From Halorubrum sp. BOL3-1 (GTDB lineage: Archaea; Halobacteriota; Halobacteria; Halobacteriales; Haloferacaceae): a DNA stretch of 64,000 nt. Position numbers and translations under genes: made by a program. The notes under the pieces are model-generated. The model saw only the letters and a list, made by a program, of their open reading frames with translations. It searched no databases and had not been told where the DNA came from. The DNA lies in the NCBI RefSeq assembly GCF_004114375.1, contig NZ_CP034692.1, forward strand, positions 62,001 through 126,000, read 5' to 3'. Numbering within the stretch: the stretch's first letter is position 1; each line of letters opens with the position of its first letter. Positions 42,415 to 51,229 of this stretch are shown here, one piece after another.

Positions 42415-44150
42415 GTGACACCCAAAATATCGATCCCGTAACGCTCGAAGTGACGCGGAACGCGGCCGCGGCGGTCTGCGAGGAAATGAACGCGAACCTG
42501 ATTCGAACAGGGTACTCGCCGAATATCAAGGAACGGCGCGACTGCTCGTGCGCCCTGTTCGACGCGGACGCCGAAATGATCGCGCAGGCGGAGAACATGC
42601 CCGTCCACCTCGGTTCGATGCCGTTCTCGGTTCGGGCCGCAATCGACCGGTTCCCCCGCGAGTCGCTACACCCCGGTGACGCGATACTGCTTAACGACCC
42701 GTTTTACGGCGGGGCGCATCTCCCGGACCTCACCCTCGTCACGCCGGCGTATCACGACGGCGAGCTCATCGCGTTCACCGCGAACCGGGCGCACCACGCG
42801 GATGTCGGCGGGTCACACGCAGGGAGCGTGTCCGCGGATTCGACCGAGATCTACCAGGAAGGGCTCAGGATCCCGCCGGTGAAGCTCTTCGAAAGAGGTG
42901 ACCCGAACGACGCCGTCTTCGACATGATCCTCTCGAACGTCCGAACGCCTGACGAACGCCGCGGCGATCTCCGAGCGCAGGAAGCCGCGAACGAGACCGG
43001 CCGGCGCCGATTCGGCGAACTCGCCGACCGGTACGGGGCCGACAAGCTAGGCGTCGCGTTGGAGGAAATCAAGAATTACTCCGAACGCCGCATGCGGTCA
43101 GAGATCGATTCGCTGCCGGACGGCCGGTACTCCTTCGCAGACGTGCTTGACGACGACGGCGCCGGAAACGTTGATCTCCCCATCGAAGTCACGCTGACGA
43201 TCGACGGCGAGGAGATACTCGTCGATTTCACCGGCACCGCGGATCAGACCGCTGGCCCGGTGAACGCAGTGTTCGCCGTGACCGCGTCGGCGACGTACTA
43301 CGCGGTTCGCTGCGTGACCGACCCAGATATTCCCCCAAACCATGGGTGTTACCAGCCGATCACGATCGAAGCCCCCGAAAAGAGTATCGTGAATCCGGAC
43401 CCGCCCGCGGCCGTCGTCGGCGGAAATCTGGAGACGTCACAACGCGTGACGGACGTCGTGTTAGGCGCGTTCGCCGAAGTCGTCCCCGAGAGCGTCGTCG
43501 CGGGCTCTCAAGGCACGATGAACAACGTCACGTTCGGCGGGGAAGATCCCCGGTCGGACGAACCGTACGCGTTCTACGAGACGCAAGGCGGCGGGTTCGG
43601 TGGGCGCGCCGGGAAAGACGGGTTAGACGGCGTACACGTCCACATGTCGAACACGATGAACACGCCGGCAGAGGTGCTCGAAACCGCCTACCCGCTCCGC
43701 GTCGCCCGGTACGAACTCCGCGAGGACTCGGGCGGTGCGGGCGAGTTCCGCGGCGGACTCGGGCTGCGTCGTGACATCACCGTCAGGGACCACACGGCGA
43801 CGTTCAGCCTCCTCGCCGACCGGCAAACCCACCGTCCGTACGGACTGTTGGGCGGCACCGACGGGGAATCCGGAAGCGCCGTTCGCATCGACCCCGACGG
43901 CGGTACCGAGCGGCTGCCGCAGAAATCCACCCACACGCTCCGTCCGGAAACGACGGTGAGTATCCGGACGCCCGGAGCCGGCGGGTACGGCGATCCGACC
44001 GACCGGTCGAAGACCGCGATCGAACGGGACCTTCGCACGGAGAAACTCTCGACCGAACGGGCCCGAGACGCGTACGGTGACGCAGTGATTGACGAAATCA
44101 CAGAGTCGGACACTGACTCTCTGCGAAACGATAGACAACCCGATGAATGA
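42411..44150 (+). CDS. Hydantoinase/oxoprolinase subunit B (HyuB-like)
   Basis: 579 residues. Signatures are DPVTLEVTRNAAAAVCEEMN at the start, LLNDPFYGGAHLPDLTLVTP, FTANRAHHADVGGSHAGS (His/Asp metal region), SQGTMNNVTFGG and a late GGGFGGRAGKDG. It completes the HyuAB complex. Starts inside the hyuA stop and ends overlapping the MFS gene (ATGA), so three genes are translationally coupled. Confidence 0.92.
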   Translation: MSDTQNIDPVTLEVTRNAAAAVCEEMNANLIRTGYSPNIKERRDCSCALFDADAEMIAQAENMPVHLGSMPFSVRAAIDRFPRESLHPGDAILLNDPFYGGAHLPDLTLVTPAYHDGELIAFTANRAHHADVGGSHAGSVSADSTEIYQEGLRIPPVKLFERGDPNDAVFDMILSNVRTPDERRGDLRAQEAANETGRRRFGELADRYGADKLGVALEEIKNYSERRMRSEIDSLPDGRYSFADVLDDDGAGNVDLPIEVTLTIDGEEILVDFTGTADQTAGPVNAVFAVTASATYYAVRCVTDPDIPPNHGCYQPITIEAPEKSIVNPDPPAAVVGGNLETSQRVTDVVLGAFAEVVPESVVAGSQGTMNNVTFGGEDPRSDEPYAFYETQGGGFGGRAGKDGLDGVHVHMSNTMNTPAEVLETAYPLRVARYELREDSGGAGEFRGGLGLRRDITVRDHTATFSLLADRQTHRPYGLLGGTDGESGSAVRIDPDGGTERLPQKSTHTLRPETTVSIRTPGAGGYGDPTDRSKTAIERDLRTEKLSTERARDAYGDAVIDEITESDTDSLRNDRQPDE

Positions 44151-45298
44151 CTCACACCGACCCCCCGCTCGGCCTGCGAGTCGCACCTCACCTCGCTGTT
44201 GTGAGCATGGGATACGTGATGTTCGGGTACGCCGGCGTCCCGGACTTCTACCTGAATCAGTACGACATCGGCTACGCGTCGTTCGGCCTCGTGCTCTCTG
44301 CGACGCTGCTTCCGTTCGTCTTGGTGCAGTGGCCGGCGAGCAGACTCGTAGAGCGGACGACGACGACCCGACTGTTAATCGTCGCAACGGGCGTCCAAGC
44401 GGCGCTCGCGTTGACCGTGGACTTCGCTCCGACGTTTCCCGCGGTACTCGGCCTCCGGTTTCTGTGGGGAACCGCCGCCGGACTGGTTCTCAGTGTCGGT
44501 GCCACGCACGTCGCTCGCCTCTACAGCGGGGATTCTGCGAGCCGACAACAGGGCGTATACGGCGGAATGCTGACGCTCGGCGGGGCGTTCGGCTTCCTCA
44601 TCACGCCGCGACTCGTGGCAGCGACGAACGGGATCGGTATCCACGCGCTCGGCACGCTCATTGCGATCCCCGCCGTCGGGATCTTGTATCTCAATCGGAC
44701 CGACCGACTGACCGGCCCGTCAGAAACGACCTCCGACGCCGCCGACGCGTCGGTACTGACGAACCCGGTCGTGATTCTCGCGTCGGTCTGCTACGTCGCC
44801 GCCATCGGGTCGTACCTGACGCTCTCGACGTTCATCACCTCGTACTTCGAGGGCCTCGGAATCCTCGGTCCGCTGAACGCACTTGTTCTCGGGGTCGCAA
44901 CCCTCGGCCGAGCGGCCGGCGGGAGCGCGGTCGTCGGCTTCTCAGTGACCGACCCGAAACTGATCGCGGGAGCGTCGGCAGTCGCCGTCCTCGGGTTCGG
45001 CACGCTCTCCGCAGCGCCTACAGGCCCGCTCCGAGTCGGACTGCCGCTCCTCGTCATGCTCGCCGTCTCTCTCCCCTTCGGCGCGATATACAACGTCGCA
45101 GCGGACGCGACTGCCGCGAAAGGCAGCGCGCTGGCGATGGTCATTGCGATCGGCAACCTCGTCGCGCTCGTGTTGCCGGTCGTCACCGGCTCCATCCGAG
45201 ACGCCACGGGCGGCTACGAGGGCGCGTTTATGTTACTGGTCGGACTGAATACGCTTGCGATCGGTTCAGCGGTCATCATCACACGAACACACCAATGA
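44147..45298 (+). CDS. MFS transporter in the hyu operon
   Basis: 383 residues with 11-12 helices. The N-half is LAVVSMGYVMFGYAGVPDFY and the conserved loop LRFLWGTAAGLVLSVGATHV; the central loop is NRTDRLTGPSETTSDAAD. The family includes metabolite and aromatic-acid carriers; a role in moving substrate or product of HyuAB is inferred from coupling to hyuB. Confidence 0.87.
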   Translation: MTHTDPPLGLRVAPHLAVVSMGYVMFGYAGVPDFYLNQYDIGYASFGLVLSATLLPFVLVQWPASRLVERTTTTRLLIVATGVQAALALTVDFAPTFPAVLGLRFLWGTAAGLVLSVGATHVARLYSGDSASRQQGVYGGMLTLGGAFGFLITPRLVAATNGIGIHALGTLIAIPAVGILYLNRTDRLTGPSETTSDAADASVLTNPVVILASVCYVAAIGSYLTLSTFITSYFEGLGILGPLNALVLGVATLGRAAGGSAVVGFSVTDPKLIAGASAVAVLGFGTLSAAPTGPLRVGLPLLVMLAVSLPFGAIYNVAADATAAKGSALAMVIAIGNLVALVLPVVTGSIRDATGGYEGAFMLLVGLNTLAIGSAVIITRTHQ

Positions 45299-45349
45299 CA
45301 CCACACTTGCCGCCACGCCAGCGTCGTCCCGCTCACGGAGGTGCGCTCC

Positions 45350-46546
45350 ATGGTTAGTGCGGGCCTGCTAGACGCGACAGTCCAAGGGCTGATCACCGGT
45401 GCCATCATTGCCGGCGGGGCACTAGGGCTCTCGCTCATTTACGACATCGCGGAGGTCCCGAACTTCGCACACGGAGACATGATCACGATCGGCGCGTACC
45501 TCGCGCTCGTCTTCAACAACCCGGGTGAGATACCGTTTCTCCCGGACTTCGGGTCCGTGCCGTTCGTGCTCGCAGCGGTCATCGGGGTCGCACTGGCCGG
45601 CGTCCTCGGCGCGGTGTACGAACTCGCCATCTTCCGGAAGTTCCGCGACAACGACGCGGACCTGATCACCATGGTGATCGTGTCGCTCGGGCTCGCGCTC
45701 GTGTTACGGAACGCCGTGTTGTTCCTCGTCGGATCGAAGAACATCCAGTACCAAACACCGCGTGTCATCACCACGAACTTCGATTTCCTCGTCACGCAGG
45801 GCGGCCTCACCGTTATCACGAGCCAACGACAGGCCGGTGAACTCGTCACGACCGGCGAGTGGGGGTATCCGTGGTGGCTCGTCGTCGCCGGGGGCCTCGC
45901 CGCCGTCGTGGTCGGGTACGCGATCTTCGCGCTCTACCGCCAAGAGGAAGATTTCACGACGGTCTACCTCGTCCCGCCGAAAATCCTGGGTACTGCCGGG
46001 AGCGTCGCTACCGTCCTCCTCCTCGGGGTGTTCGCCCGGCTCGGTCCACAAGGGACCGACTACGTCTTCGGCACGCAAATCGGCCTGAACGTCAAGCACA
46101 TCACGATACTCGCGGTGGTCATCGCGGCGATGTTCGTCCTGAACGTGATCCTAAAAACCACCAAACTGGGGCGCGCGATGCGAGCGACCGCGGACAACAT
46201 GGACCTCGCGGAAGTGCGCGGCGTCGACGCCGACAGAGTTCAGCTCGTCGTGTGGGTCGTCGCCGCGATGCTCGCCGCGCTCGCCGGGATCCTCATTGGG
46301 TGGTTCGCAACGAACCTCACGCCGAACATGGGATTCGCGTTGTTGCTACCCATTTTTGCGGCCGTGATTCTCGGCGGGATCTCCTCGCCGTACGGGGCCG
46401 TCGCGGGCGCGATGATCATCGGGCTGAGCATGGACGTCGGCGTGTACCTGATACCCGGCTCGTCGACGTACAGGGTGGCGATCGCGTTCGTCATCCTGAT
46501 CGGCGTGCTGCTCGTCAAACCCGAAGGCATCTGGGGTGATGTCTGA
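45350..46546 (+). CDS. ABC transporter permease LivH
   Basis: 398 residues; longer than bacterial LivH (about 300) because of an extra hydrophobic stretch around residues 155-235. The start GLLDATVQGLITGAIIAGGA is typical. GRAMRATADNMDLAEVRGVD is the EAA loop contacting the ATPases, and the C-terminus GGISSPYGAVAGAMIIGL is conserved. GGAGGTG at 45337-45343 supports ATG 45350. Ends TGATG over livM. Confidence 0.9.
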   Translation: MVSAGLLDATVQGLITGAIIAGGALGLSLIYDIAEVPNFAHGDMITIGAYLALVFNNPGEIPFLPDFGSVPFVLAAVIGVALAGVLGAVYELAIFRKFRDNDADLITMVIVSLGLALVLRNAVLFLVGSKNIQYQTPRVITTNFDFLVTQGGLTVITSQRQAGELVTTGEWGYPWWLVVAGGLAAVVVGYAIFALYRQEEDFTTVYLVPPKILGTAGSVATVLLLGVFARLGPQGTDYVFGTQIGLNVKHITILAVVIAAMFVLNVILKTTKLGRAMRATADNMDLAEVRGVDADRVQLVVWVVAAMLAALAGILIGWFATNLTPNMGFALLLPIFAAVILGGISSPYGAVAGAMIIGLSMDVGVYLIPGSSTYRVAIAFVILIGVLLVKPEGIWGDV

Positions 46547-47805
46547 TGGCGGTCGCCGATTTCATCATCTCGCTCCTGACGTTCATTGCGATTTACAGCC
46601 TGTTCGGGATCGGACTGAACCTCAAATTCGGGTTTACCGGCCTCATCGACTTCGGCCACGTCGCGTACTTCATGATCGGCGCGTACGTGACCGTGGTCTT
46701 GACAATGCCCGCTGGCGCCGCCGGGTACAGCGGCATCGGCGGGTTCGCGCTCCCGGAGCTACTCGGTGCGCTCGGTCCGCTCGGGAGTCTCCTCGGCTGG
46801 GTACTCGGCGTCCTCGGTGGGATGATCGCCGCCGCGTTAGTCTCTCTCGCAGTCGGGGTGCCGACGCTGCGCCTCCGGGAAGACTACCTCGCCATCACGG
46901 CGCTCGGCATCGCCACTATTCTCACCACCGTCGTGAACGACGAGGAATGGCTGTTCAACGGGCCGTTCGGTATCAACACCATTCACACACCGCTTCGTGA
47001 CGCCTTCCCGCTCAGCTTGGGCGGTTTCACGCTGAACATGGTCGTCTTCGGCGTCCTGTCACTCGCCGCGTTCGGACTCACCGGCTACTGGCTCGTGAGG
47101 GCGTTCCAACGGCAAGGCCGTCGCGGCAAAATCGTTTTCGGCGTCATAGTCCCGCTCATCGCCGCCTGGTACTTCGTCCTTCCGACGCTCAGCGGCGGCA
47201 TGGTGGAACTCACCCGTAACGCGCTCTGGCTGTTTGACCCGACGGCCGGCCCCGACGGGGGAATGGATTACGACCGGTTCGTCCTCCTGCTGTCGGTCGC
47301 GGCGCTCGGCGGCGGGTACTGGTTAGTGGAGCGGACGATCAACAGCCCGTATGGCAGGGTCCTGCGAGCAATCCGCGAAGACGAAGACGTCCCGCGGGCG
47401 CTCGGCAAAGAGACGTTCCAGTACAAGCTGCAAGCACTGATGCTCGGGTCGGCGCTCGCTGGGGCCGCCGGGGCGCTGTGGGCGCTTAACATCGGGTTTA
47501 TCGCTCCTGATCAGTTCGCCGCGACGATCACGTTCTACGCCTTCACGGCCGTCATCGTCGGCGGCACCGCTAACAACAAAGGCGTCATTCTCGGCACCGC
47601 GTTCTTTTGGGGCATCCGCAACGGGACGCGGTTCATCGACGTCCCGTCACAGTACTCCATTCAACTCGCAGCGGCCCGGCTCATGTTGATCGGCGTGGTG
47701 TTGATACTCATCCTGTATTACCGGCCCGAGGGGCTCCTCGGAGAACAGGACTACGACATCCCGCTACCGTCGCGGGACGCCTCCGGAGGGACCGACGATG
47801 CCTGA
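46546..47805 (+). CDS. ABC transporter permease LivM
   Basis: 419 residues with about ten helices. GIGLNLKFGFTGLIDFGHVA near the N-terminus and GRVLRAIREDEDVPRALGKE (EAA loop) are LivM hallmarks, as is the late FTAVIVGGTANNKGVILGTA. A mid-protein segment around residues 180-235 adds length. It overlaps livG by 8 bp. Confidence 0.92.
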   Translation: MAVADFIISLLTFIAIYSLFGIGLNLKFGFTGLIDFGHVAYFMIGAYVTVVLTMPAGAAGYSGIGGFALPELLGALGPLGSLLGWVLGVLGGMIAAALVSLAVGVPTLRLREDYLAITALGIATILTTVVNDEEWLFNGPFGINTIHTPLRDAFPLSLGGFTLNMVVFGVLSLAAFGLTGYWLVRAFQRQGRRGKIVFGVIVPLIAAWYFVLPTLSGGMVELTRNALWLFDPTAGPDGGMDYDRFVLLLSVAALGGGYWLVERTINSPYGRVLRAIREDEDVPRALGKETFQYKLQALMLGSALAGAAGALWALNIGFIAPDQFAATITFYAFTAVIVGGTANNKGVILGTAFFWGIRNGTRFIDVPSQYSIQLAAARLMLIGVVLILILYYRPEGLLGEQDYDIPLPSRDASGGTDDA

Positions 47806-48634
47806 ACAGAACACACCGACTCCGGCACCTGACGCAACGCCAACGGACAGCCCGGCAGCAAGAGCTGACCGCGACCCGATTCTCCGAATAGAAGGGATCA
47901 CCAAACAGTTCGGCGGCATCACCGCGCTCGACGGGGTCGATCTGACTGTCGATCCCGGTATCACCGGACTGATCGGCCCGAACGGCGCCGGGAAAACGAC
48001 CCTGTTCAACTGCCTCACCGGCTTCCACGAGCCGGACGACGGGCGGGTCCGCCTCTACGGAACGGATACCACCGACGAGGAGCCGCCGGCCATCGCCCAG
48101 CAGGGCATGGTTCGGACCTTCCAAATTCCGCGTGAGCTCGCCGACATGACCGTGTTCGAGAATCTGCTGTTAGCCCCGATGAACCAACACGGGGAACGAC
48201 TCCGCGGAGCATGGATCCGCGGGGACCAGTTCGTCGAAGAAGAACAGGGCATCAGAGACCGCGCTCGTGAAATCGCCGCGTTCTTCGAGATCGATCACCT
48301 ACTCAATGAACCCGCCGGCAGTCTGTCCGGAGGTCAGAGAAAGCTCCTCGAAATCGCCCGCGCACTGTTGACCGAGCCAGATATCGTGTTGTTGGACGAG
48401 CCGCTGGCCGGGGTGAATCCGACCCTCGAACAGAAAATCCTGGGTCGGATCGAAGACCTCGTCGAGGACGGCTACTCGTTTCTCCTCATCGAACACGACA
48501 TCGATCTCATCATGGACAACTGCGAGCGCGTCGTGGTCATGCACCAAGGGAAGGTCCTAACGACGGGTCCCCCGGAAGCCGTTCAAACAGACGACCGTGT
48601 TATCGAGGCGTACCTCGGTGGTGATGACGTGTGA
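47798..48634 (+). CDS. ABC transporter ATP-binding protein LivG
   Basis: 278 residues. Walker A GPNGAGKTTLFNCL, ABC signature SGGQRK, Walker B LLTEPDIVLLDEPLAGVNP and the switch His in FLLIEHDIDLIMD are all intact. A 30-residue polar N-terminal extension is unusual. It overlaps livF by GTGA. Energises uptake through LivHM. Confidence 0.93.
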   Translation: MPEQNTPTPAPDATPTDSPAARADRDPILRIEGITKQFGGITALDGVDLTVDPGITGLIGPNGAGKTTLFNCLTGFHEPDDGRVRLYGTDTTDEEPPAIAQQGMVRTFQIPRELADMTVFENLLLAPMNQHGERLRGAWIRGDQFVEEEQGIRDRAREIAAFFEIDHLLNEPAGSLSGGQRKLLEIARALLTEPDIVLLDEPLAGVNPTLEQKILGRIEDLVEDGYSFLLIEHDIDLIMDNCERVVVMHQGKVLTTGPPEAVQTDDRVIEAYLGGDDV

Positions 48635-49335
48635 CGGTGCTTAAAATCGAGGGATTGGACGCCGGGTACGGAGACCTACAGATCCTCTCGAACGTCGATA
48701 TGACCGTTGACGATGACGAATACGTTACCATCGTCGGGCCGAACGGAGCGGGAAAGTCCACGGCGATGAAATCAGTCCTCGGGTTGACGACGTACATGGA
48801 CGGGTCGATTACGCTCAACGGGGAATCCGTCGAGGAAATGGACACGAACGCTGTCATCGAACGAGGGGTCAGCTACGTGCCGCAGAGCGACAACCTCTTC
48901 CCATCGATGACGGTTCGGGAAAACCTCCTCATGGGCGCGTTCAGTCTACCGGAGGTCCCCGAAGACCGGCTGGAAGAGATTCTCAACCGGTTCCCGATCC
49001 TGAAAGAACGCCAACGGCAGCGCGCCGGGACGATGAGCGGCGGCCAACAACAGATGCTAGCGATGGGGTCAGCGCTGATGGTTGACCCGGATATCCTGTT
49101 ACTTGACGAACCGTCCGCGGGGTTGGCGCCCGAGCTCGTTGAGGACATGTTCGACCGGATCGACGAGATCAACGCGGCGGGAACGGCCGTTCTGATGGTC
49201 GAACAAAACGCCAAGAAGGCGTTACGGCGCTGCGATCGAGGGTACGTCCTTGTGAACGGCGAAAACGCGTACGAAGGGCCAGGCAAGGAGTTACTACACG
49301 ATCAAGAGGTCCGCGAACGATTCCTCGGCGGGTGA
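48631..49335 (+). CDS. ABC transporter ATP-binding protein LivF
   Basis: 234 residues from GTG 48631. Walker A GPNGAGKSTAMKSV, signature MSGGQQQM, Walker B DPDILLLDEPSAGLAP, LivF-type VSYVPQSDNLFPSMTVRENL. Last gene of the eight-gene operon; a spacer of about 140 bp without a clear terminator follows. Confidence 0.93.
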   Translation: MTVLKIEGLDAGYGDLQILSNVDMTVDDDEYVTIVGPNGAGKSTAMKSVLGLTTYMDGSITLNGESVEEMDTNAVIERGVSYVPQSDNLFPSMTVRENLLMGAFSLPEVPEDRLEEILNRFPILKERQRQRAGTMSGGQQQMLAMGSALMVDPDILLLDEPSAGLAPELVEDMFDRIDEINAAGTAVLMVEQNAKKALRRCDRGYVLVNGENAYEGPGKELLHDQEVRERFLGG

Positions 49336-49476
49336 TTACCGCGTCAACCCGCCCGGAATAAACACGACGTCGGTGTTGATCGATCGACGATCGCGTCGGT
49401 CGCTGTCCACTCAAGAACGCGTTGAACGGCAACCGATCACGAATACATATCAGATAAAAGGCGACCAGACAGCGTC

Positions 49477-49581
49477 GTGTTCGACCCTCAGCACGCCTTC
49501 GTCGAGCCGTTGCTCACGTGGTGGACAGCGAATGGTCGTGACGGACTACCGTGGCGGGAATCGGGGCGAACTGCGTTTCAG
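49477..49581 (+). pseudogene. Glycosylase relic (N-terminus of a Mig/MutY-like gene)
   Basis: GTG 49477 opens MFDPQHAFVEPLLTWWTANG, then DGLPWRESGRTAFQ, matching the N-terminus of the intact glycosylase at 24202 (MFDPQHAFVDPLLAWYERNG). Similarity stops abruptly near 49581, where the oppositely oriented gene begins to overlap. All catalytic parts are gone. Confidence 0.75.
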
Positions 49582-49893
49582 GTGCCCTTCGATGCGGGCG
49601 AGCGCTTCCTCGACGATCCACCGACGCTCCGCGTCCGTGACGAACGTTGACGGTCCGGCGTACGTATCTGCCTCGTACAGGGCGTCGATGAGCGTCCGAA
49701 ACCCATCAAGTCGCAGTTCTACACGCGACCCGTGCGCGTCCCACTGATCAGCGACGACCGTATCGTCCACTGCCGGCGGTTCAACATACAACACCGAGCG
49801 CGGCACGTCCGTAGCCCGGTCACCAGCCCACCGGAGTGCGGTACTCCGACTGCGGGAGGGTGTCGATCCAGAGAACATCCGGCGGGTCGTCAT
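49546..49893 (-). CDS. Hypothetical protein, probably truncated at its 3' end
   Basis: 115 residues; the plausible part is residues 30-105 (VLYVEPPAVDDTVVADQWDA and FVTDAERRWIVEEALARIEG). The last 10 residues are read from the glycosylase relic, so the original C-terminus was lost at the junction near 49581. The N-terminal 25 residues are Ser/Arg-rich and the true start may be internal. Family not recognised. Confidence 0.42.
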   Translation of the reverse strand: MTTRRMFSGSTPSRSRSTALRWAGDRATDVPRSVLYVEPPAVDDTVVADQWDAHGSRVELRLDGFRTLIDALYEADTYAGPSTFVTDAERRWIVEEALARIEGHLKRSSPRFPPR

Positions 49894-50055
49894 TACGTTA
49901 TCCTCTCGTGATCACCATGTGAAACTTGTGCTGTCCGAGTCGGTGTCTCTCAGGCGAGTTAGAGCCTGTTACAGATGTAGATTATCTCACTACCGATCTG
50001 GTGAGTGGTGTATTCGGAGTTAGCGAATCTGACAATACCGGGGAATCACTGCTTC

Positions 50056-50214
50056 GGATATCTTGCTTTCCGGCCAGTCTTTTTCGACGCGTTTCAGCAG
50101 GTGATCGACATCGGGACGAAGCCGGAGACGGAGATCGAGCTGAAAGCGCTGTTCGCCGAGTGGTCGAAAACGGAAACCGCCGAGCGTGGGCTAGAAACTT
50201 GGTGTACCGTATGA
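50056..50214 (+). pseudogene. queC relic 2 (central part)
   Basis: Reads GYLAFRPVFFDAFQQVIDIG followed by TKPETEIELKALFAEWSKTE and AERGLETW, which corresponds to the middle of haloarchaeal QueC (GYPDCRPEFFDAFQ...EWSKT.IAERGLEL). It ends at TGA 50212-50214 before the C-terminal cysteines. HicBA follows within 65 bp. The rest of 49894-50278 shows nothing else. Confidence 0.72.
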
Positions 50215-50278
50215 GATGTCGTGGTCGTATTGTCGCAGCCGACAGAACGGTTATTCGAGCGGTCCGCGAAGACGGGGT

Positions 50279-50539
50279 ATGGCGGGTCCGACACGTGACG
50301 CATCCAACGGGGAAGGCGTCGAGTTCATTCACGAGGATGACGGCTCGATCACTGCGAGAGACATCGAGACCGGTGTCGCCTCCTTCGGCGAGACGAAAGC
50401 GGAAGCGCTCCGGATGCTTGCGGAGGCGATCGAACTTCACGAAGGCGGCGGTGAACCCGTCACCGATGAGGATCTCGAAGAGTGGGGTCTCGAAGAGACG
50501 GAGCCCGGTGACAAGGACCTGCCCGAATTTATGCGGTGA
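50279..50539 (+). CDS. hicB: HicB-like antitoxin (module 1)
   Basis: 86 residues: EFIHEDDGSITARDIETGVA, then SFGETKAEALRMLAEAIELH, the degenerate RNase-H-like HicB fold, followed by an acidic tail. No separate DNA-binding domain. ATG 50279 directly precedes hicA, whose ATG abuts the hicB stop. A TTATTC box lies about 30 bp upstream. Confidence 0.85.
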   Translation: MAGPTRDASNGEGVEFIHEDDGSITARDIETGVASFGETKAEALRMLAEAIELHEGGGEPVTDEDLEEWGLEETEPGDKDLPEFMR

Positions 50540-50791
50540 ATGGTCCGGACGAACTTCCCCGGGCGTGAGATTTCGTCTGTACTCCATGATTTCGGCTACA
50601 AGCGTGTCAGTCGTGTCGGTAGTCACCTGAAGATGCGGTACGAGTCGCTAGACACGGACGAAGTCCGGATCGTGACTGTTCCTATGGCGTCAGAAGATGA
50701 GATTCCGACCGGAACGCTTCAATCGATCGCTGATCAGTGCGGAGCCGAGGACTTCCACGCGTGGTGTGAGTGGATCGACGAGCACCGGTGA
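50540..50791 (+). CDS. hicA: HicA-like mRNA interferase toxin (module 1)
   Basis: 83 residues of dsRBD-like HicA fold. SSVLHDFGYKRVSRVGSHLK contains the catalytic His of the GSH motif, and IPTGTLQSIADQCG follows. HicA cleaves mRNA when HicB is depleted. Intact. It lies between two queC relics. Confidence 0.87.
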   Translation: MVRTNFPGREISSVLHDFGYKRVSRVGSHLKMRYESLDTDEVRIVTVPMASEDEIPTGTLQSIADQCGAEDFHAWCEWIDEHR

Positions 50792-50836
50792 CGGTCGGAT
50801 TGATATCGACTCGTCGGTCGTTTATTTGCGCACACT

Positions 50837-51022
50837 CGGATTATTTCCCCAGATATCTAATTGCTGCCTAGCGTTTTTCGACGCGTTTTAGCAGGAAATT
50901 AAGATTGGGACGAGGAGCCGGCGTGCAGGACGTTGTCTGTGTATGTATTTCGGCATGATACGTCCCGAAATACTGGGTTACGCGATTCGGTCGCGTACGC
51001 CGAGCGGCCTGAGTTCTCGTAG
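50837..51022 (+). pseudogene. queC relic 3 (central piece fused to C-terminal piece)
   Basis: Reads FPQISNCCLAFFDAF, a TAG, QEIKIGTRSR, then RACRTLSVYVFRHDTSRNTG and RDSVAYAERPEFS with TAG at 51020-51022. An internal deletion joins the central FFDAFQ region to the cysteine end, and a stop interrupts it. The remaining spacer to 51229 has no gene. Confidence 0.68.
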
Positions 51023-51229
51023 AAAGTGTTGTCGACGGCGATGACACCGACGTTGAGGCTCCGTGCTCGTACGCGTGCCGTGTCGATAATACCTGGAGCT
51101 GGTGCGGCGACGTACCCCAAATTGACTTCGGGGAGGTGCGCGTGTGCTTAGGTGATGCCGCGACGGATATCGCCCGCAGCTGGGGTAGTTCGACGCCTAT
51201 TTCGCCATCCGGCGGCGACCTCTTTGTGA

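Noticed and set aside
44089-45357. 422-residue Arg-rich frame over the MFS gene
   Set aside because: Shadow of the 44147 MFS frame, which has membrane helices and ATGA coupling to hyuB.
50899-51120. Minus-strand 73-residue frame with ATFYE-like motif as a transposase piece
   Set aside because: Its only transposase-like hint is GVIAVDNTFYEN; it is otherwise antisense to queC relic 3, so support is too weak.
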